A stretch of 64,000 nt of DNA, taken from positions 5,204,001 through 5,268,000 of the forward strand of contig NC_005027.1 in the NCBI RefSeq assembly GCF_000196115.1, in the 5' to 3' direction. The notes beneath the pieces are model-generated. The model worked only from the letters and a program-made list of their open reading frames with translations. It did no database searches and was not told where the DNA came from. Made by a program: the position numbers and the translations under genes. Position 1 is the first letter of the stretch, and each line of letters opens with the position of its first letter. This document shows positions 25,636-35,694 of this stretch, piece by piece. Source of the DNA: Rhodopirellula baltica SH 1 (GTDB taxonomy: Bacteria > Planctomycetota > Planctomycetia > Pirellulales > Pirellulaceae).

Positions 25636-28600
25636 ATGAGCAAAACCAACAACAGCCCGCATGTCAAAGAATCACGACTGCGAGATTGGCGAAACCAGCC
25701 GACCTCATCGGGATCGCGGACGCGCATCAAGGTTGCGCTGACCATGGTGCTCGCTTCCTTGCTTGGGATTTTTGTGGTCTCCGTTTGGCGTCCCCTTGAA
25801 TCACCTCGGTTGTTGATTCAATCAATCGGGCCGGTGCCGCCCAAAAAGCCCCAACCTGCTCCGGTGGTTCCGGCCCAGGCGGTTGCTCTTGCATCGCTGG
25901 ATGCACTCGCGCAGTTCGGTCAGGCAATGCCGACGGCCCGCGTGACTCCAACACGATCACTCTCAGCCGCAAACCAATTCACGCAACCAGACTTCTCCGA
26001 AGGCACACGGCTCGTTCACCTTGCCGGTACCACGCTGGTGGTCGACGGCCATGCCATTTTGTTGTCGTTGAATTCAGAGTCGACGTTACAAACATCGCCA
26101 CTGGACGTTTCCGAGTTCCTTCGAAACCTTAGCAAAACTCAAACCCCGGTGATCGTGTTGATCGACGCGATCGAAAGCGTCGGCGATTCGATCGGACGCT
26201 TGCCCGAGATGAACGCGTGGCAGTTCGCTCAGTGCCTCGATCGCGAGGTCTCGGCACTGAGCCATTCGAATGTTTTGGTCGTCGCGCATCACAGCCAAAT
26301 CAATCATGACCTGATCGATCCAGCCCAACACGTCACGCCGCTCACACGAGCCGCGATGAACGGCTTGGAAGTACCCGCAGACATCAACGCCGACGGTGTC
26401 ATCTCGGTGGCCGAATGGTTGGATGTGGTCAGCCCCGAACGTCCCGACGGTGACGACCAAGCAGTGCCGCATTCCTTTTCCAGCATCCCGCGAGGACAGT
26501 GGAAACGTTATCTGTTGGCACCGGTTCAACCCGCTCCGGATCCGGAAGTCGACACCACACCCGCGGCGTCTGCCCAAGCGATTGCGACGCCATCGACAAC
26601 TGTCGACCACCCCACTGCCGACTCGGAACAAGTCAAGCATCACACGATCGATGTGACCGCACCCACGCTGGCGGTGGCGATTCAAATGCATGCCGATGGC
26701 ATTCATACCAATCGCAGCGATCAGTGCAGCGAATTGTTTGACGGACTGCAAACGCTGCTCAACGCGGATGCCACCGAAGCCGCCGCGAAGACTTGGATGG
26801 ACTCGCCCATTCCGTCCAGTGCGACGTGGGACGAAGTGGTGTGGGCCAGATCCGTGCTGCAGCAAAACGCACCTTGGGCACTCAAGCAATCACTGATCAG
26901 GTGCCGTGTCCTCGCCAACCAAGTCGCGATGAACCCGACGGTTCGCACATGGTTTGAACCCGAGTTGGCAGAAACACAATGGGTGCGACTGGATGCCGAA
27001 CGGAGTCTGCTCAGCCCGGTGCGATCTGACTATCTGGCTCATGTGCATGACCAGACCGAGAAAGCGATTCGCACATTCACGAGACTGAAAAACGACGCGG
27101 TGGCGATCGATCGAGCCAGTGAATTACGAGATGAAGTCATCGATCACTTGAACGCATTCGTGGCGATGCCCATTCGAGCCAAATCACTGATGGATGATTC
27201 GGTTTGCCAGTTGCTGTTGGAAACGATCTCACTGCAACGATGGCTGGACACTGCCAACAGCGATTCGATGCATCAGGGCGACGCGATGATCCAGTCCATC
27301 GAACATCGCTTGTCTGGTTTGCTTGCTGAACTTCAATCGCAACAGGACCAGTCATCGTCGACCATCCAAACGGTCGCCGTTTCGCGATCCAGCGAAGGAT
27401 TTGTCGAAAGCACGCGAACGCGAATTCAACGTTCGACCTTGGCCGCCCAACTCGAACTAGCTGGGACGGAAAGCAAACCGGGCACCCTGGATCGGTTGCA
27501 ACAAGCCGCCCAAACCGCAAGCCAAACGCTGCTGAACGCATCCACATCCGAAGACGAAATGGTCACCGCCGTCGACCGTTACAAAGAACTCGTGCGGGCA
27601 CTGAAATCGGACATCCAATCACCAGCCAAGCAAGGCATGGTGACAACAGACTTGGATGCGGTGATGCAGCGTTGGTCGCAGATTTTGCCCACGCTTGTCG
27701 CGGACACGTTTGCCTGTGCCGTGGATGCAACCCAAGACGAACGGGAACGCTACGCGATCTCAAACAGCCGCTACCAACGCCTCGCCGCTTGGGCTGGGTT
27801 GCCCGCACTTCCCCGAGTCGAATCCAACACCAATGTTGACGTGACCGTTCAAGGCTCGCTGGCGATGTCAGATCGCGTGGTGCTGGACATCGCCGTTCAA
27901 TCACCCTCGCAATCGATGGGTTCAGGGATTTTGGAAATCGAAACGGACGGTGGTTGGTTGCAGATCGACACCTTGGCCGATTCAGCGATCACGCCTGTCC
28001 AACGCGTCTCGGGCGCCACCGACTATCGCTCGATCGTCACTCAAAGAGCCACATCCACCTCAACCGCGTCTGAAAAACTTGGTTTGCCAGCGAAGCAAAC
28101 GACCGCTTCGATCGAGATCCGCCGTGCATCCCAGACAGGGAACGTGAAGACGCCGGAAAAGTCCGCGATCAACCTTCGCTGGATCACTCAGAACAATATC
28201 TTTCGAACCAGTGTGCCTTTGGAATTGCCGCTGTCCGATTTCGCGACCGCCCGATCCAGTGCTGGCAACTCATGGGTCATGCATGCCAACCGAGACCTCT
28301 TTGCGCCGCTTTGGATCCAGCCAACGGACTCGTCATCGCAGTTCGTTCAGGTGCGTCTGCTGGGCTGGTCCGCCCCCGGGCGTACTTGCCCACCGACAAT
28401 GAAGTCCGCGCAAGCCCAGCGATGGCTCGCCACCCAAACGCCTCCGACCGAATTGGCGATCCAGCCCAAACTGGCAACCACGTTGGGGCAATGGACCAAG
28501 GTCATGTTCCCCGCTGCCAAACTGGAACCGGATGCACCGCCCGTCGCCGTCGCATCACTTTGGTGCGAAGTCACCGACACCGAAAACGATCGCGTGCAAT

Positions 28601-30027
28601 GGATCGACTTGAGTCCTCGGGTGTATCGCCCCGACTCGCTGATTCAACCGGTGGTGGCCTATGACCACAACGCTCGCAAAGTCGATGTGTCGATCAGCGC
28701 ACTCGCTGGCGTCGATGGATCGACACATGTTCGCATCGAACTGGTTGACCTGCTGACTCATCAGACCGTGGCCCATGGCGAACAAATGATCGCCCCTGAT
28801 TCTCGCGTCACCAAGTCCTTCTCGTCGGCCGCTTGCAATGGACATCCCATCGGCGTTCGAGTGCTGAGCGATCAGTGGCCGAGTGCGTTTGTGTTTCAGT
28901 TGGCAGGCAATCGCAGCGAGCAATTGCTCACCCCAACCGATGATCACGCGGCCGTCATCATCGGGGCTCCTTTGTTGCCCGATGCGCCACCCTCCCGAGA
29001 CGTTCCACCGGTGATCGTTTCCAAAGACGCTGAAACTGTCTCTGCCGATGTCTGGGTCGACCTCAGCGACAAGCTGTTCCACTACAGCAACGACGTTGTG
29101 ACATTGGGATTGGATCTGAATGGCGATCGCTACTTGCAAAACGAACCAACCGTTTCGGTCACCACGCCGGCCGCGATCGAATTCACATGGGCCGGTGTGG
29201 ATCCACTTGGCCAACCAGGACTGCAAAGTCATGTTCGTCCGCATCAACTCAGTGTGCCGGTCGGCGTGGTGCGAAACCAGCGTGCTCCGCTGATCGCCAG
29301 CCTGCAACGAGGCGAGCAACTGATTTGGAGCAACCCGATCACGGCCGTGTTTGACACGTTGCCACCCAAGCTGAAGGACGTTCAGATCCGATCACCGTTG
29401 CCTGCGATCTTGGGCGGGCCAGTGGAAGTTCGTGTCACCGTTGATGACGCGGGACTCAGTGAAGCGGCTTCCATCCAAGCGGCTTGGGCGACGGCCGGTC
29501 AACAGGAGTTCACGCCCGATGTGAAACCCGTTCCTGGGCAACGACTCGGCGATGGAAGCTGGGTCGTGATTCTTCCGACGGACAAGCTGGCATCGGGAAC
29601 CCACACGTTATTGATGCAAGCAACCGACGCAGCACAAAACCCAGGTCTGATCAAAACACTCGCGATCGAATTGCTCACCGAGGCGGAGTTGCAAGCTCGC
29701 CGCGAAGCCGAAGTCACCGTGTTGCAAGGCAAAATCGCCTACGTGACTGTGCCGGTCGCAGGCATGAAAGTCGCGTTGAAAGCGTTGCCAAAAGAAAAGC
29801 CTGACAATCCTGACGAAAAAAGCGTGGAACAACCCTCCCAAGCGTCGAATTTACCCCAAGAGGCACTGACCGATGCGAGCGGTCATTTCGTGTTTCCCGC
29901 CGTGAAGGCAGGCCAATACGAATTGACATTGGAAGGTCTCTATCGCGGGGATCGCTATCGCAAAAGTGTGGAGGTCGCCGTGAAACCGCCTCAGCCAACT
30001 GACCTCCCCACCATCCGCATCGATTGA
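25636..30027 (+). CDS. Giant membrane-anchored T6SS-locus protein with inactive caspase-like domain
   Basis: A 1,463-residue protein starting 3 bases after the PAAR stop. An N-terminal anchor (about 31-52, VALTMVLASLLGIFVVSVW) leaves nearly all of it outside the inner membrane. Residues ~120-285 look like a caspase-type fold (VIVLIDAIESVGDSIGRL, VLVVAHHSQ, ADINADGVISVAEWLDVV). Where an active enzyme has LHG and a Cys, it has L129-A130-G131 and I179, so it should be inactive. A long helical middle follows (~350-720), then several beta-rich Ig-like modules (around VFDTLPPKLKDVQIRSPLP). A final carboxypeptidase-regulatory-like module ends in GQYELTLEGLYRGDRYRKSV. It is a paralogue in layout of the convergent protein at 31132-35694. 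I do not recognise a named family. Confidence 0.7.
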   Translation: MSKTNNSPHVKESRLRDWRNQPTSSGSRTRIKVALTMVLASLLGIFVVSVWRPLESPRLLIQSIGPVPPKKPQPAPVVPAQAVALASLDALAQFGQAMPTARVTPTRSLSAANQFTQPDFSEGTRLVHLAGTTLVVDGHAILLSLNSESTLQTSPLDVSEFLRNLSKTQTPVIVLIDAIESVGDSIGRLPEMNAWQFAQCLDREVSALSHSNVLVVAHHSQINHDLIDPAQHVTPLTRAAMNGLEVPADINADGVISVAEWLDVVSPERPDGDDQAVPHSFSSIPRGQWKRYLLAPVQPAPDPEVDTTPAASAQAIATPSTTVDHPTADSEQVKHHTIDVTAPTLAVAIQMHADGIHTNRSDQCSELFDGLQTLLNADATEAAAKTWMDSPIPSSATWDEVVWARSVLQQNAPWALKQSLIRCRVLANQVAMNPTVRTWFEPELAETQWVRLDAERSLLSPVRSDYLAHVHDQTEKAIRTFTRLKNDAVAIDRASELRDEVIDHLNAFVAMPIRAKSLMDDSVCQLLLETISLQRWLDTANSDSMHQGDAMIQSIEHRLSGLLAELQSQQDQSSSTIQTVAVSRSSEGFVESTRTRIQRSTLAAQLELAGTESKPGTLDRLQQAAQTASQTLLNASTSEDEMVTAVDRYKELVRALKSDIQSPAKQGMVTTDLDAVMQRWSQILPTLVADTFACAVDATQDERERYAISNSRYQRLAAWAGLPALPRVESNTNVDVTVQGSLAMSDRVVLDIAVQSPSQSMGSGILEIETDGGWLQIDTLADSAITPVQRVSGATDYRSIVTQRATSTSTASEKLGLPAKQTTASIEIRRASQTGNVKTPEKSAINLRWITQNNIFRTSVPLELPLSDFATARSSAGNSWVMHANRDLFAPLWIQPTDSSSQFVQVRLLGWSAPGRTCPPTMKSAQAQRWLATQTPPTELAIQPKLATTLGQWTKVMFPAAKLEPDAPPVAVASLWCEVTDTENDRVQWIDLSPRVYRPDSLIQPVVAYDHNARKVDVSISALAGVDGSTHVRIELVDLLTHQTVAHGEQMIAPDSRVTKSFSSAACNGHPIGVRVLSDQWPSAFVFQLAGNRSEQLLTPTDDHAAVIIGAPLLPDAPPSRDVPPVIVSKDAETVSADVWVDLSDKLFHYSNDVVTLGLDLNGDRYLQNEPTVSVTTPAAIEFTWAGVDPLGQPGLQSHVRPHQLSVPVGVVRNQRAPLIASLQRGEQLIWSNPITAVFDTLPPKLKDVQIRSPLPAILGGPVEVRVTVDDAGLSEAASIQAAWATAGQQEFTPDVKPVPGQRLGDGSWVVILPTDKLASGTHTLLMQATDAAQNPGLIKTLAIELLTEAELQARREAEVTVLQGKIAYVTVPVAGMKVALKALPKEKPDNPDEKSVEQPSQASNLPQEALTDASGHFVFPAVKAGQYELTLEGLYRGDRYRKSVEVAVKPPQPTDLPTIRID

Positions 30028-30043
30028 AGACGAACGCCTCAAC

Positions 30044-30844
30044 ATGAATTCCAGACGGTCAACAACGAACGGCATGACGGGAGCCACGCATGCGTGGCCG
30101 GTGCTGTTTGCGTGTGGCTGTCTGGTTCTCGCGTCCGGCTGCACGTCGTTGAATGTCTTGGAGCGTCAGGCCACCACGCCCGTCTTGATCGGCCCCGATG
30201 GAGTCGCGACTCCACCGGCTCCGGTTCCGATGACGCTGCCGCGGTTCTTGGGGATCGATACCATCGGTCGTCGTTGCATTCGCAAGACGGTGCTGCTGGG
30301 GCAAATCACTTATGAAAAAGCAGCGACCGCGGTTCCCGCATTGCAGCCGCCGCCGATGAGTCTGCCGTCTTCGCATCCAGCCAACGCGGCTTCGCCTTCG
30401 CCCGCCGTCGCCGGTGCACTCAAGGCCAAAGAAGCGAAGGTCGCCACAGCCGCCAAGGTGAAAGCCCTCGGCGTTTTGGCTGGCGAAGACTGCTCCGTCA
30501 ATCCACATGTGGAAGAAGGCATTCTTGCAGGACTGGACGATGTTTCGGCAGACGTCCGCATCGCGGCGATCGAAGCGGTCATCGCTTCGCGGCGTGGATG
30601 CGATCCCGGTTGCGGAGGATGTTGCAGCATCCCCATCCGTCAAAAACTAACACGAATGGTGTTTGAGAAAACCGGACCTTGCAGCTGGTTTGAACCCAGT
30701 TCCAAAGCCCGACGATTGGCCCGCTTGGCACTCGATGCCTGCGGAGGCCCAGTCGAACCTGACTCCTGCGGCTGCGAACTCCAAACGGACTATCCCATCG
30801 AAGGCCCACCGCCCGAACTGATCCAACAGATCCTTTCGGAATAA
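30044..30844 (+). CDS. Lipoprotein with HEAT-like repeats, last gene of the T6SS operon
   Basis: A 266-residue protein with a lipobox after a hydrophobic stretch (LFACGCLVLASGCTSL; lipidation at the Cys of ASGC). The mature part has an Ala-rich segment and two or three HEAT-like helical repeats (AAKVKALGVLAGEDCSVNPH, ADVRIAAIEAVIASRRG, KARRLARLALDACGG). Cysteine pairs are scattered through it (CDPGCGGCC, DSCGCE) and could bind metal or form disulfides. It starts 17 bases after the giant gene. No TssJ lipoprotein is found, so it is a candidate outer-membrane partner of the complex; that role is inferred. Confidence 0.7.
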   Translation: MNSRRSTTNGMTGATHAWPVLFACGCLVLASGCTSLNVLERQATTPVLIGPDGVATPPAPVPMTLPRFLGIDTIGRRCIRKTVLLGQITYEKAATAVPALQPPPMSLPSSHPANAASPSPAVAGALKAKEAKVATAAKVKALGVLAGEDCSVNPHVEEGILAGLDDVSADVRIAAIEAVIASRRGCDPGCGGCCSIPIRQKLTRMVFEKTGPCSWFEPSSKARRLARLALDACGGPVEPDSCGCELQTDYPIEGPPPELIQQILSE

Positions 30845-30923
30845 GTCAGCCACCTCGCTGTGACTTCAAAAGCGTCGACTTCACAAACGCCTCGAACCAC
30901 GATGGTTCATCAGCGTCCTTCTT

Positions 30924-31076
30924 CGAGGTCGTGCAGTTTCTGGTGCTGCGTTTTGACGGGTGTCTGCATTTGGGAACCTCTCCCGAAACGAAGTTTTGGG
31001 GGAGCAACAGCGATATACTAGGTCGAGCCACGCCGTTCAGGCGTACGCGAGGAAGGGGCCGAGCATGGCAAGCGGC
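30924..31076. repeat. Interspersed repeat, copy A (also at 53104-53242)
   Basis: A segment containing CGAGGTCGTGCAGTTT, AGTTTTGGG, ACGCCGTTCAG and GCCGAGCATGG in the same order and spacing as 53104-53242, with many substitutions. It lies in the convergent gap between the lipoprotein gene and the caspase/VWA gene. The open frames across it are not supported as genes. Confidence 0.7.
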
Positions 31077-31131
31077 TTGAAATGATTCCCTCGAAGCCAG
31101 ACGTAAGCCAATAACGTCGAACGGCAATCGC

Positions 31132-34100
31132 CTATCGTCGACTCGTTGCTCCCAGCGTCGCAACACTTGGGAACATCGAACCGTCAACTGGCTGGAGCGT
31201 GCGAACCGATTGACGCTTCATTTCCGCGATCGATTGCAATTCGATCTGCACCTCTGCGGTCGGGTCGGTTTGCCGGAAAACGTGAAAGCTTCGCTGGCCG
31301 CTGTCGTCGTACCAATGGTCTTGCGAGCCAGCATCCTCAACATGAACGATCAACATCGAATCGTGATCAGGGGCCTGCGAGGTAGGATACTCCAACCCAA
31401 CCGAAACCTCGTCCCCTTGGCGACTCAGATGAACCTTCACGCCAGGATAATTCGCCAACGTCTTGGTCTGTTTCGGTTGTGATCCCGCAGCGACGGACAT
31501 GGTTTCGCTTGCCAAACGCTTGGCAGAACACCACGTGTTGATCTGATAACCCACCGCATCGCTTGGCCAACCCAAGCATTCGAATTCAGCGACCGGGCAC
31601 GGCTTGCCCGCCAACCATTCAAACGCACCATTTCGATAAGCCACTTCAGGCGATTGCTTCTGGCCAGAGTTACCTTGTCGCACCGGGTGAACCTCCACCC
31701 ACATCGAAAGTGGACGGTCAGAAACCTGAGCGTCGGTTCGTTGCATCGACAATTGAAAACGACATCGATTCTCTTGAATTGTCGGCGTGTGCACTCCCAT
31801 CCGAACCGTAGTGGCATGCCCTTCCGGCGTCGCGAGCACGCTGAATTGAGGAGCCCCATTGAGATATGACAAGGTTGCCAGTGGGTGCTCCATCTGATTG
31901 GCGATCAAGTCCAACTGATCACCGGGCGACACCGCGAGGACCGTTGATTTGTCACCAACGGTCGCGGTCACGGACGTGTTAACGGACTGAACTCCGGGCA
32001 GCGTGATCGTGTCCCCAAACGTGCCAACGTGTTTGGTTCCATCAGCCAATTGCAATTCGAATGATTCGGAAGACGACAACTCTTCCAATCGCTTGAGCAA
32101 CTCCGTCGCTTCTTTGATATCCGTGATCGATTGACCGCCGGTGCCGCTCGCGAGAGCCTCGAACTCAATCGCTGCGGCCGCGGCCTCGTGGCTAGCCAGT
32201 CCATACCCAATGACATGAACTTGGACGCCCAGTGTCTTCGCCTGAGTCACCAACTGACCAATCGAGAAGATCGCTTCGGGGGTTGGATTGAATTGGTAGT
32301 TGCGACCGTCAGAGATCACCACGACGTCTTTGCGAACACCATCGCCGGTTCGACTGATGTCCTCCATCGCCTTCCAAATCGAAAGATAGAGCGGCGTCTG
32401 CCCCCACGGAACGGCTGCATCAAAGTGTTGACGGGCGAGCTCCAATTCCGCTGTGTCAAAACGTCCCGTCGGCAAAGCAACCTCGACATCTTCAAACGGT
32501 TGAATTGTCGGCGGGAAAGGGAATCGCTTGTGATAGCGTTTCTGCAACAGAGTTGTTTGACCACTTCCATCGCCTGAATCTTTTGCTGGATCACCCGCAC
32601 GAATCGCCATCCGATGACCATACAGAACCAAACCAACCTGTGATGGCCCTGGCTGCAACCGCCGCATCATTTCGTAGACCGCCGATCGTGCGGCTTCAAA
32701 CTTACTCGCTCGTTGTGCTCCCAGTGCGGAACGCCCCATCTCTTCGCCCAACGGATCGTTCATCGATGCCGAACAATCCATCACAAACGTGATCGCACGC
32801 CCCGCATCCATCGCGTCACGAATCGTGATTTCGGCTCCATCTTGGACCGTTTGACCGCGACTGGTCACGCCAAACGCCGTGCCCGACGACATGACGGAGG
32901 ATTGATAGCGGTTGCCTCGAAAGTTCACCTCCGCCAACGAAGGCCGCTTTTGATCGACGGCAAGCGTCAGTTCCACGTTGGTCGGTGCATCGGTCGCGTG
33001 AATCGACACCGCTTGCTGAGCATCGGATGTTTTGATGCCATCACGATGAATCGACATCACCGCGATTCCCTCCGGAAGATCACCCTGGCCGTCGGCCGTA
33101 TCAAGCTTCACTGAAACCGACTGGGTCTGTTGATCCAAGAACGATGGCTGCGAAGTCGCACGGACAATCAATCCCTTGGTCGACGCCGTCCGGCGAGCCT
33201 CCATCTTGGCCGTCACGGATCGCTCAATCGATTTCCAATCCGGCGTCTCATTGTCTTCGGGTTTGGCCAACTTCAACAACGTTTGAGCGGTTGCGTCAAA
33301 GTAGGCTGTGCCATTGCTTGTCGGTGCGTACCAGAAATCACCCAGCACCTCGTCGATTCGACAAGCCAACCGCCACTGCCGTGACGTTCTTTGATGATCC
33401 GCAATCACTTGCGAAAACGCTTCGTCCACGACGATCGAAACCACATGCCGCCACGCATGGTCGTGATCAACCGAGGTCAATGAACGCAAACGCCGGCGAA
33501 CATCCGATGGGCTGGTCTCATCTGGATCCAATCCCAACAAAACCGCCAGGAAATCGTCGCTGATGTGTTTGTCCGATCCGTGTTGGTGGTCGTCCTCGTG
33601 ATCATGTCCCGCCGACTGATGCAATGGTTCGAAGGGCTTCATCGCCAGCTTTTCATCCGTCTCACGAAGCTGTTTCTCCACCCGCATCGCCTGATAGGGA
33701 TCAGAAGTCAGCAACATCGACGCCGTCGACGTTTGAAATGATCCGCCCATGTGTTCCAAGAACTCATCCGCCCGTTTGGCAGCAATCACGATCTGATCAT
33801 GAGTCTCTGTGGACCAAACCTGCTTGCCATCGATGAACTCGTTCAGCAGCTTGTCCAGCGTGATGACATCGTTCAGGTTTGCTTCATTCACGCCGTGTTT
33901 TTCATGCGTTACCAATGCCGTTGCTTCTTCGTCGATCGATTGAAACAGATACGGCAATTCCGAAAACGCTCGATCTCGAGTCTGCCACGCATCGACCAAA
34001 CCCGCCAAAATGTCTCGGCGTTCTTTGACGACTCGTTCGAAATCCGACAACGCCGACGTGACTGAATCGTGTGCGTCCCCATCGTGTCCAGGCTTGATCG

Positions 34101-35694
34101 GATTGACATCCGACGACACGGTCGACGCCAAAATTGTGTCCGCCAGATGTCGCCGACTTTGCTGCACGTCCAACGTGATTTGATCAACGGCAGGAAAGAT
34201 CGCGTCGGGGAGACGACGCACCACGTGCAACCATTCGGTTTGCGCCTTGGCGGTGCGTTGGATCCAATCGGGATGTCTCCAAAAACTCAATTCGGAAGTG
34301 TTCGGATCGGTTCGTGATTGCTCGCCCGCCTGATAAATCGCGTACAGCATCGGCACCGGCATCACTTTGTCGTCGTCCAAATCATCCAGCAGTTCGGCGG
34401 TGGTTTCTCGCGTCGGTTGCTTTGCGATCGTGGACCAAACTCGCTCCGCTTCGCGGTCCATTTCGACGTCCGCAAAGTGAGATGACTCGCTCGCCCGATT
34501 CGCGATTTCTTGGCGGAGTCCCTGCAGTTGCCGATCGAGTCGACTGTACCATCTAGCACTCGATGCCTTTGCTGCTTCTCCACCATAAACCGATTGAGTG
34601 ATCGCGTGCATCGTGCGCTGGATCTGTGACCATGCGTGTGCGTCGACCGAACTTGGGTCGTGTTTCCCGAGAACGACGACCGAATCAATCGCCGCTTTCA
34701 ATCGATCGGTTTCATCCTTGGACGGTGGAGGCGTTTTGACGTATGACGCTCCAAAACGCCCGCGGCTGGCGCGTGCGACGGTGACCGGATTGGACGACGC
34801 GGTTCGATGCAGTGTCGGTGTTTGGGCCACGCCGCGATGCTGCTGCGACCATCCGCCAACTTGCTGGCGGACGAAGCGATGCAGTTCTTCGGTATCGACC
34901 AAACCGTCCGCCCGACTCGTTGTCCCATAGCCATCCGCGGCACCCGCCAATCCTTCGGCAACGTATCGGGTGAATACATCCCCATCGCCACGTCGCGAAT
35001 AGAAACTACGTTGTCCACGTGCCGTCGACGAAAGAATGGTGACGTTGGATTCGGGATAGTTGCGAGCGTGTTGTGCCAGTGTCTCGGTCAACCGATCATC
35101 AAAGTCGTTATCGGCAATTCCGGCAGGCCAGTGCGACCGCAGCCGACCGCATTCGAGCAGCAACAACATCGGCCGAACGTCAACACGAGACTGAATCTGC
35201 GCGACTCGATCCAAAAAATCATTGATCGGAAACCACGTGGAACCATCCACGACAGATCCGTTGGGTGGCACCCAGCACGCTTGCCCGTCGTCATTCACAA
35301 CGCCGTGCAAATTGACATAGAAAACCAGAGGGCGTTCACTCGGGCATGAAGCGAGCGCCGCTCGAATGGAGTCATCGGCCTGATCCCAAAATCCACCCGC
35401 CAACTCGCCAGCACCGGGCAAGGCCTGGACCGAGTACGTGCTTTGGCCCAACTCCCGTATCCAATTCAAATCTTCGGCGACCCAAGCGTTCACATCCCAC
35501 TCAGGACCATACACCCCCGTCAGGGTGAAGATCGGTGTTCGGGCCGAGCGTGACAGCACCGACGCGACGAATCCCCCGCTGACCAAGACCATTGCAATCA
35601 AGCAAAGCCCCAGCAACAACGGTTTGCGGCCCGCAGATCCTTTGATCGCAAACATGGACGGTTTGGCGGTGGCGGGGCTGCGATTACTCGTCAT
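31132..35694 (-). CDS. Giant membrane-anchored protein: caspase-like (C14) domain plus VWA domain
   Basis: A 1,520-residue protein convergent with the T6SS operon. A membrane anchor (LLLGLCLIAMVLVSGGFVAS) is followed by a caspase-like domain (~60-280). VFYVNLHGVVNDDG holds the putative catalytic His (H130) and LLLECGRLRSHWPAG the putative Cys (C182). ADGLVDTEELHRFVRQQVGG closes the domain. A long helical region (~300-850) contains a His-rich stretch (HDHEDDHQHGSD). A VWA domain with a complete MIDAS, DCSASMNDP, starts near residue 972, with ISDGRNYQFNP further on. Beta-rich C-terminal parts follow. The start at 35694 removes 111 codons that are unlike protein and precede the signal-anchor. 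No usual family covers the whole protein. Confidence 0.75.
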   Translation of the reverse strand: MTSNRSPATAKPSMFAIKGSAGRKPLLLGLCLIAMVLVSGGFVASVLSRSARTPIFTLTGVYGPEWDVNAWVAEDLNWIRELGQSTYSVQALPGAGELAGGFWDQADDSIRAALASCPSERPLVFYVNLHGVVNDDGQACWVPPNGSVVDGSTWFPINDFLDRVAQIQSRVDVRPMLLLLECGRLRSHWPAGIADNDFDDRLTETLAQHARNYPESNVTILSSTARGQRSFYSRRGDGDVFTRYVAEGLAGAADGYGTTSRADGLVDTEELHRFVRQQVGGWSQQHRGVAQTPTLHRTASSNPVTVARASRGRFGASYVKTPPPSKDETDRLKAAIDSVVVLGKHDPSSVDAHAWSQIQRTMHAITQSVYGGEAAKASSARWYSRLDRQLQGLRQEIANRASESSHFADVEMDREAERVWSTIAKQPTRETTAELLDDLDDDKVMPVPMLYAIYQAGEQSRTDPNTSELSFWRHPDWIQRTAKAQTEWLHVVRRLPDAIFPAVDQITLDVQQSRRHLADTILASTVSSDVNPIKPGHDGDAHDSVTSALSDFERVVKERRDILAGLVDAWQTRDRAFSELPYLFQSIDEEATALVTHEKHGVNEANLNDVITLDKLLNEFIDGKQVWSTETHDQIVIAAKRADEFLEHMGGSFQTSTASMLLTSDPYQAMRVEKQLRETDEKLAMKPFEPLHQSAGHDHEDDHQHGSDKHISDDFLAVLLGLDPDETSPSDVRRRLRSLTSVDHDHAWRHVVSIVVDEAFSQVIADHQRTSRQWRLACRIDEVLGDFWYAPTSNGTAYFDATAQTLLKLAKPEDNETPDWKSIERSVTAKMEARRTASTKGLIVRATSQPSFLDQQTQSVSVKLDTADGQGDLPEGIAVMSIHRDGIKTSDAQQAVSIHATDAPTNVELTLAVDQKRPSLAEVNFRGNRYQSSVMSSGTAFGVTSRGQTVQDGAEITIRDAMDAGRAITFVMDCSASMNDPLGEEMGRSALGAQRASKFEAARSAVYEMMRRLQPGPSQVGLVLYGHRMAIRAGDPAKDSGDGSGQTTLLQKRYHKRFPFPPTIQPFEDVEVALPTGRFDTAELELARQHFDAAVPWGQTPLYLSIWKAMEDISRTGDGVRKDVVVISDGRNYQFNPTPEAIFSIGQLVTQAKTLGVQVHVIGYGLASHEAAAAAIEFEALASGTGGQSITDIKEATELLKRLEELSSSESFELQLADGTKHVGTFGDTITLPGVQSVNTSVTATVGDKSTVLAVSPGDQLDLIANQMEHPLATLSYLNGAPQFSVLATPEGHATTVRMGVHTPTIQENRCRFQLSMQRTDAQVSDRPLSMWVEVHPVRQGNSGQKQSPEVAYRNGAFEWLAGKPCPVAEFECLGWPSDAVGYQINTWCSAKRLASETMSVAAGSQPKQTKTLANYPGVKVHLSRQGDEVSVGLEYPTSQAPDHDSMLIVHVEDAGSQDHWYDDSGQRSFHVFRQTDPTAEVQIELQSIAEMKRQSVRTLQPVDGSMFPSVATLGATSRR

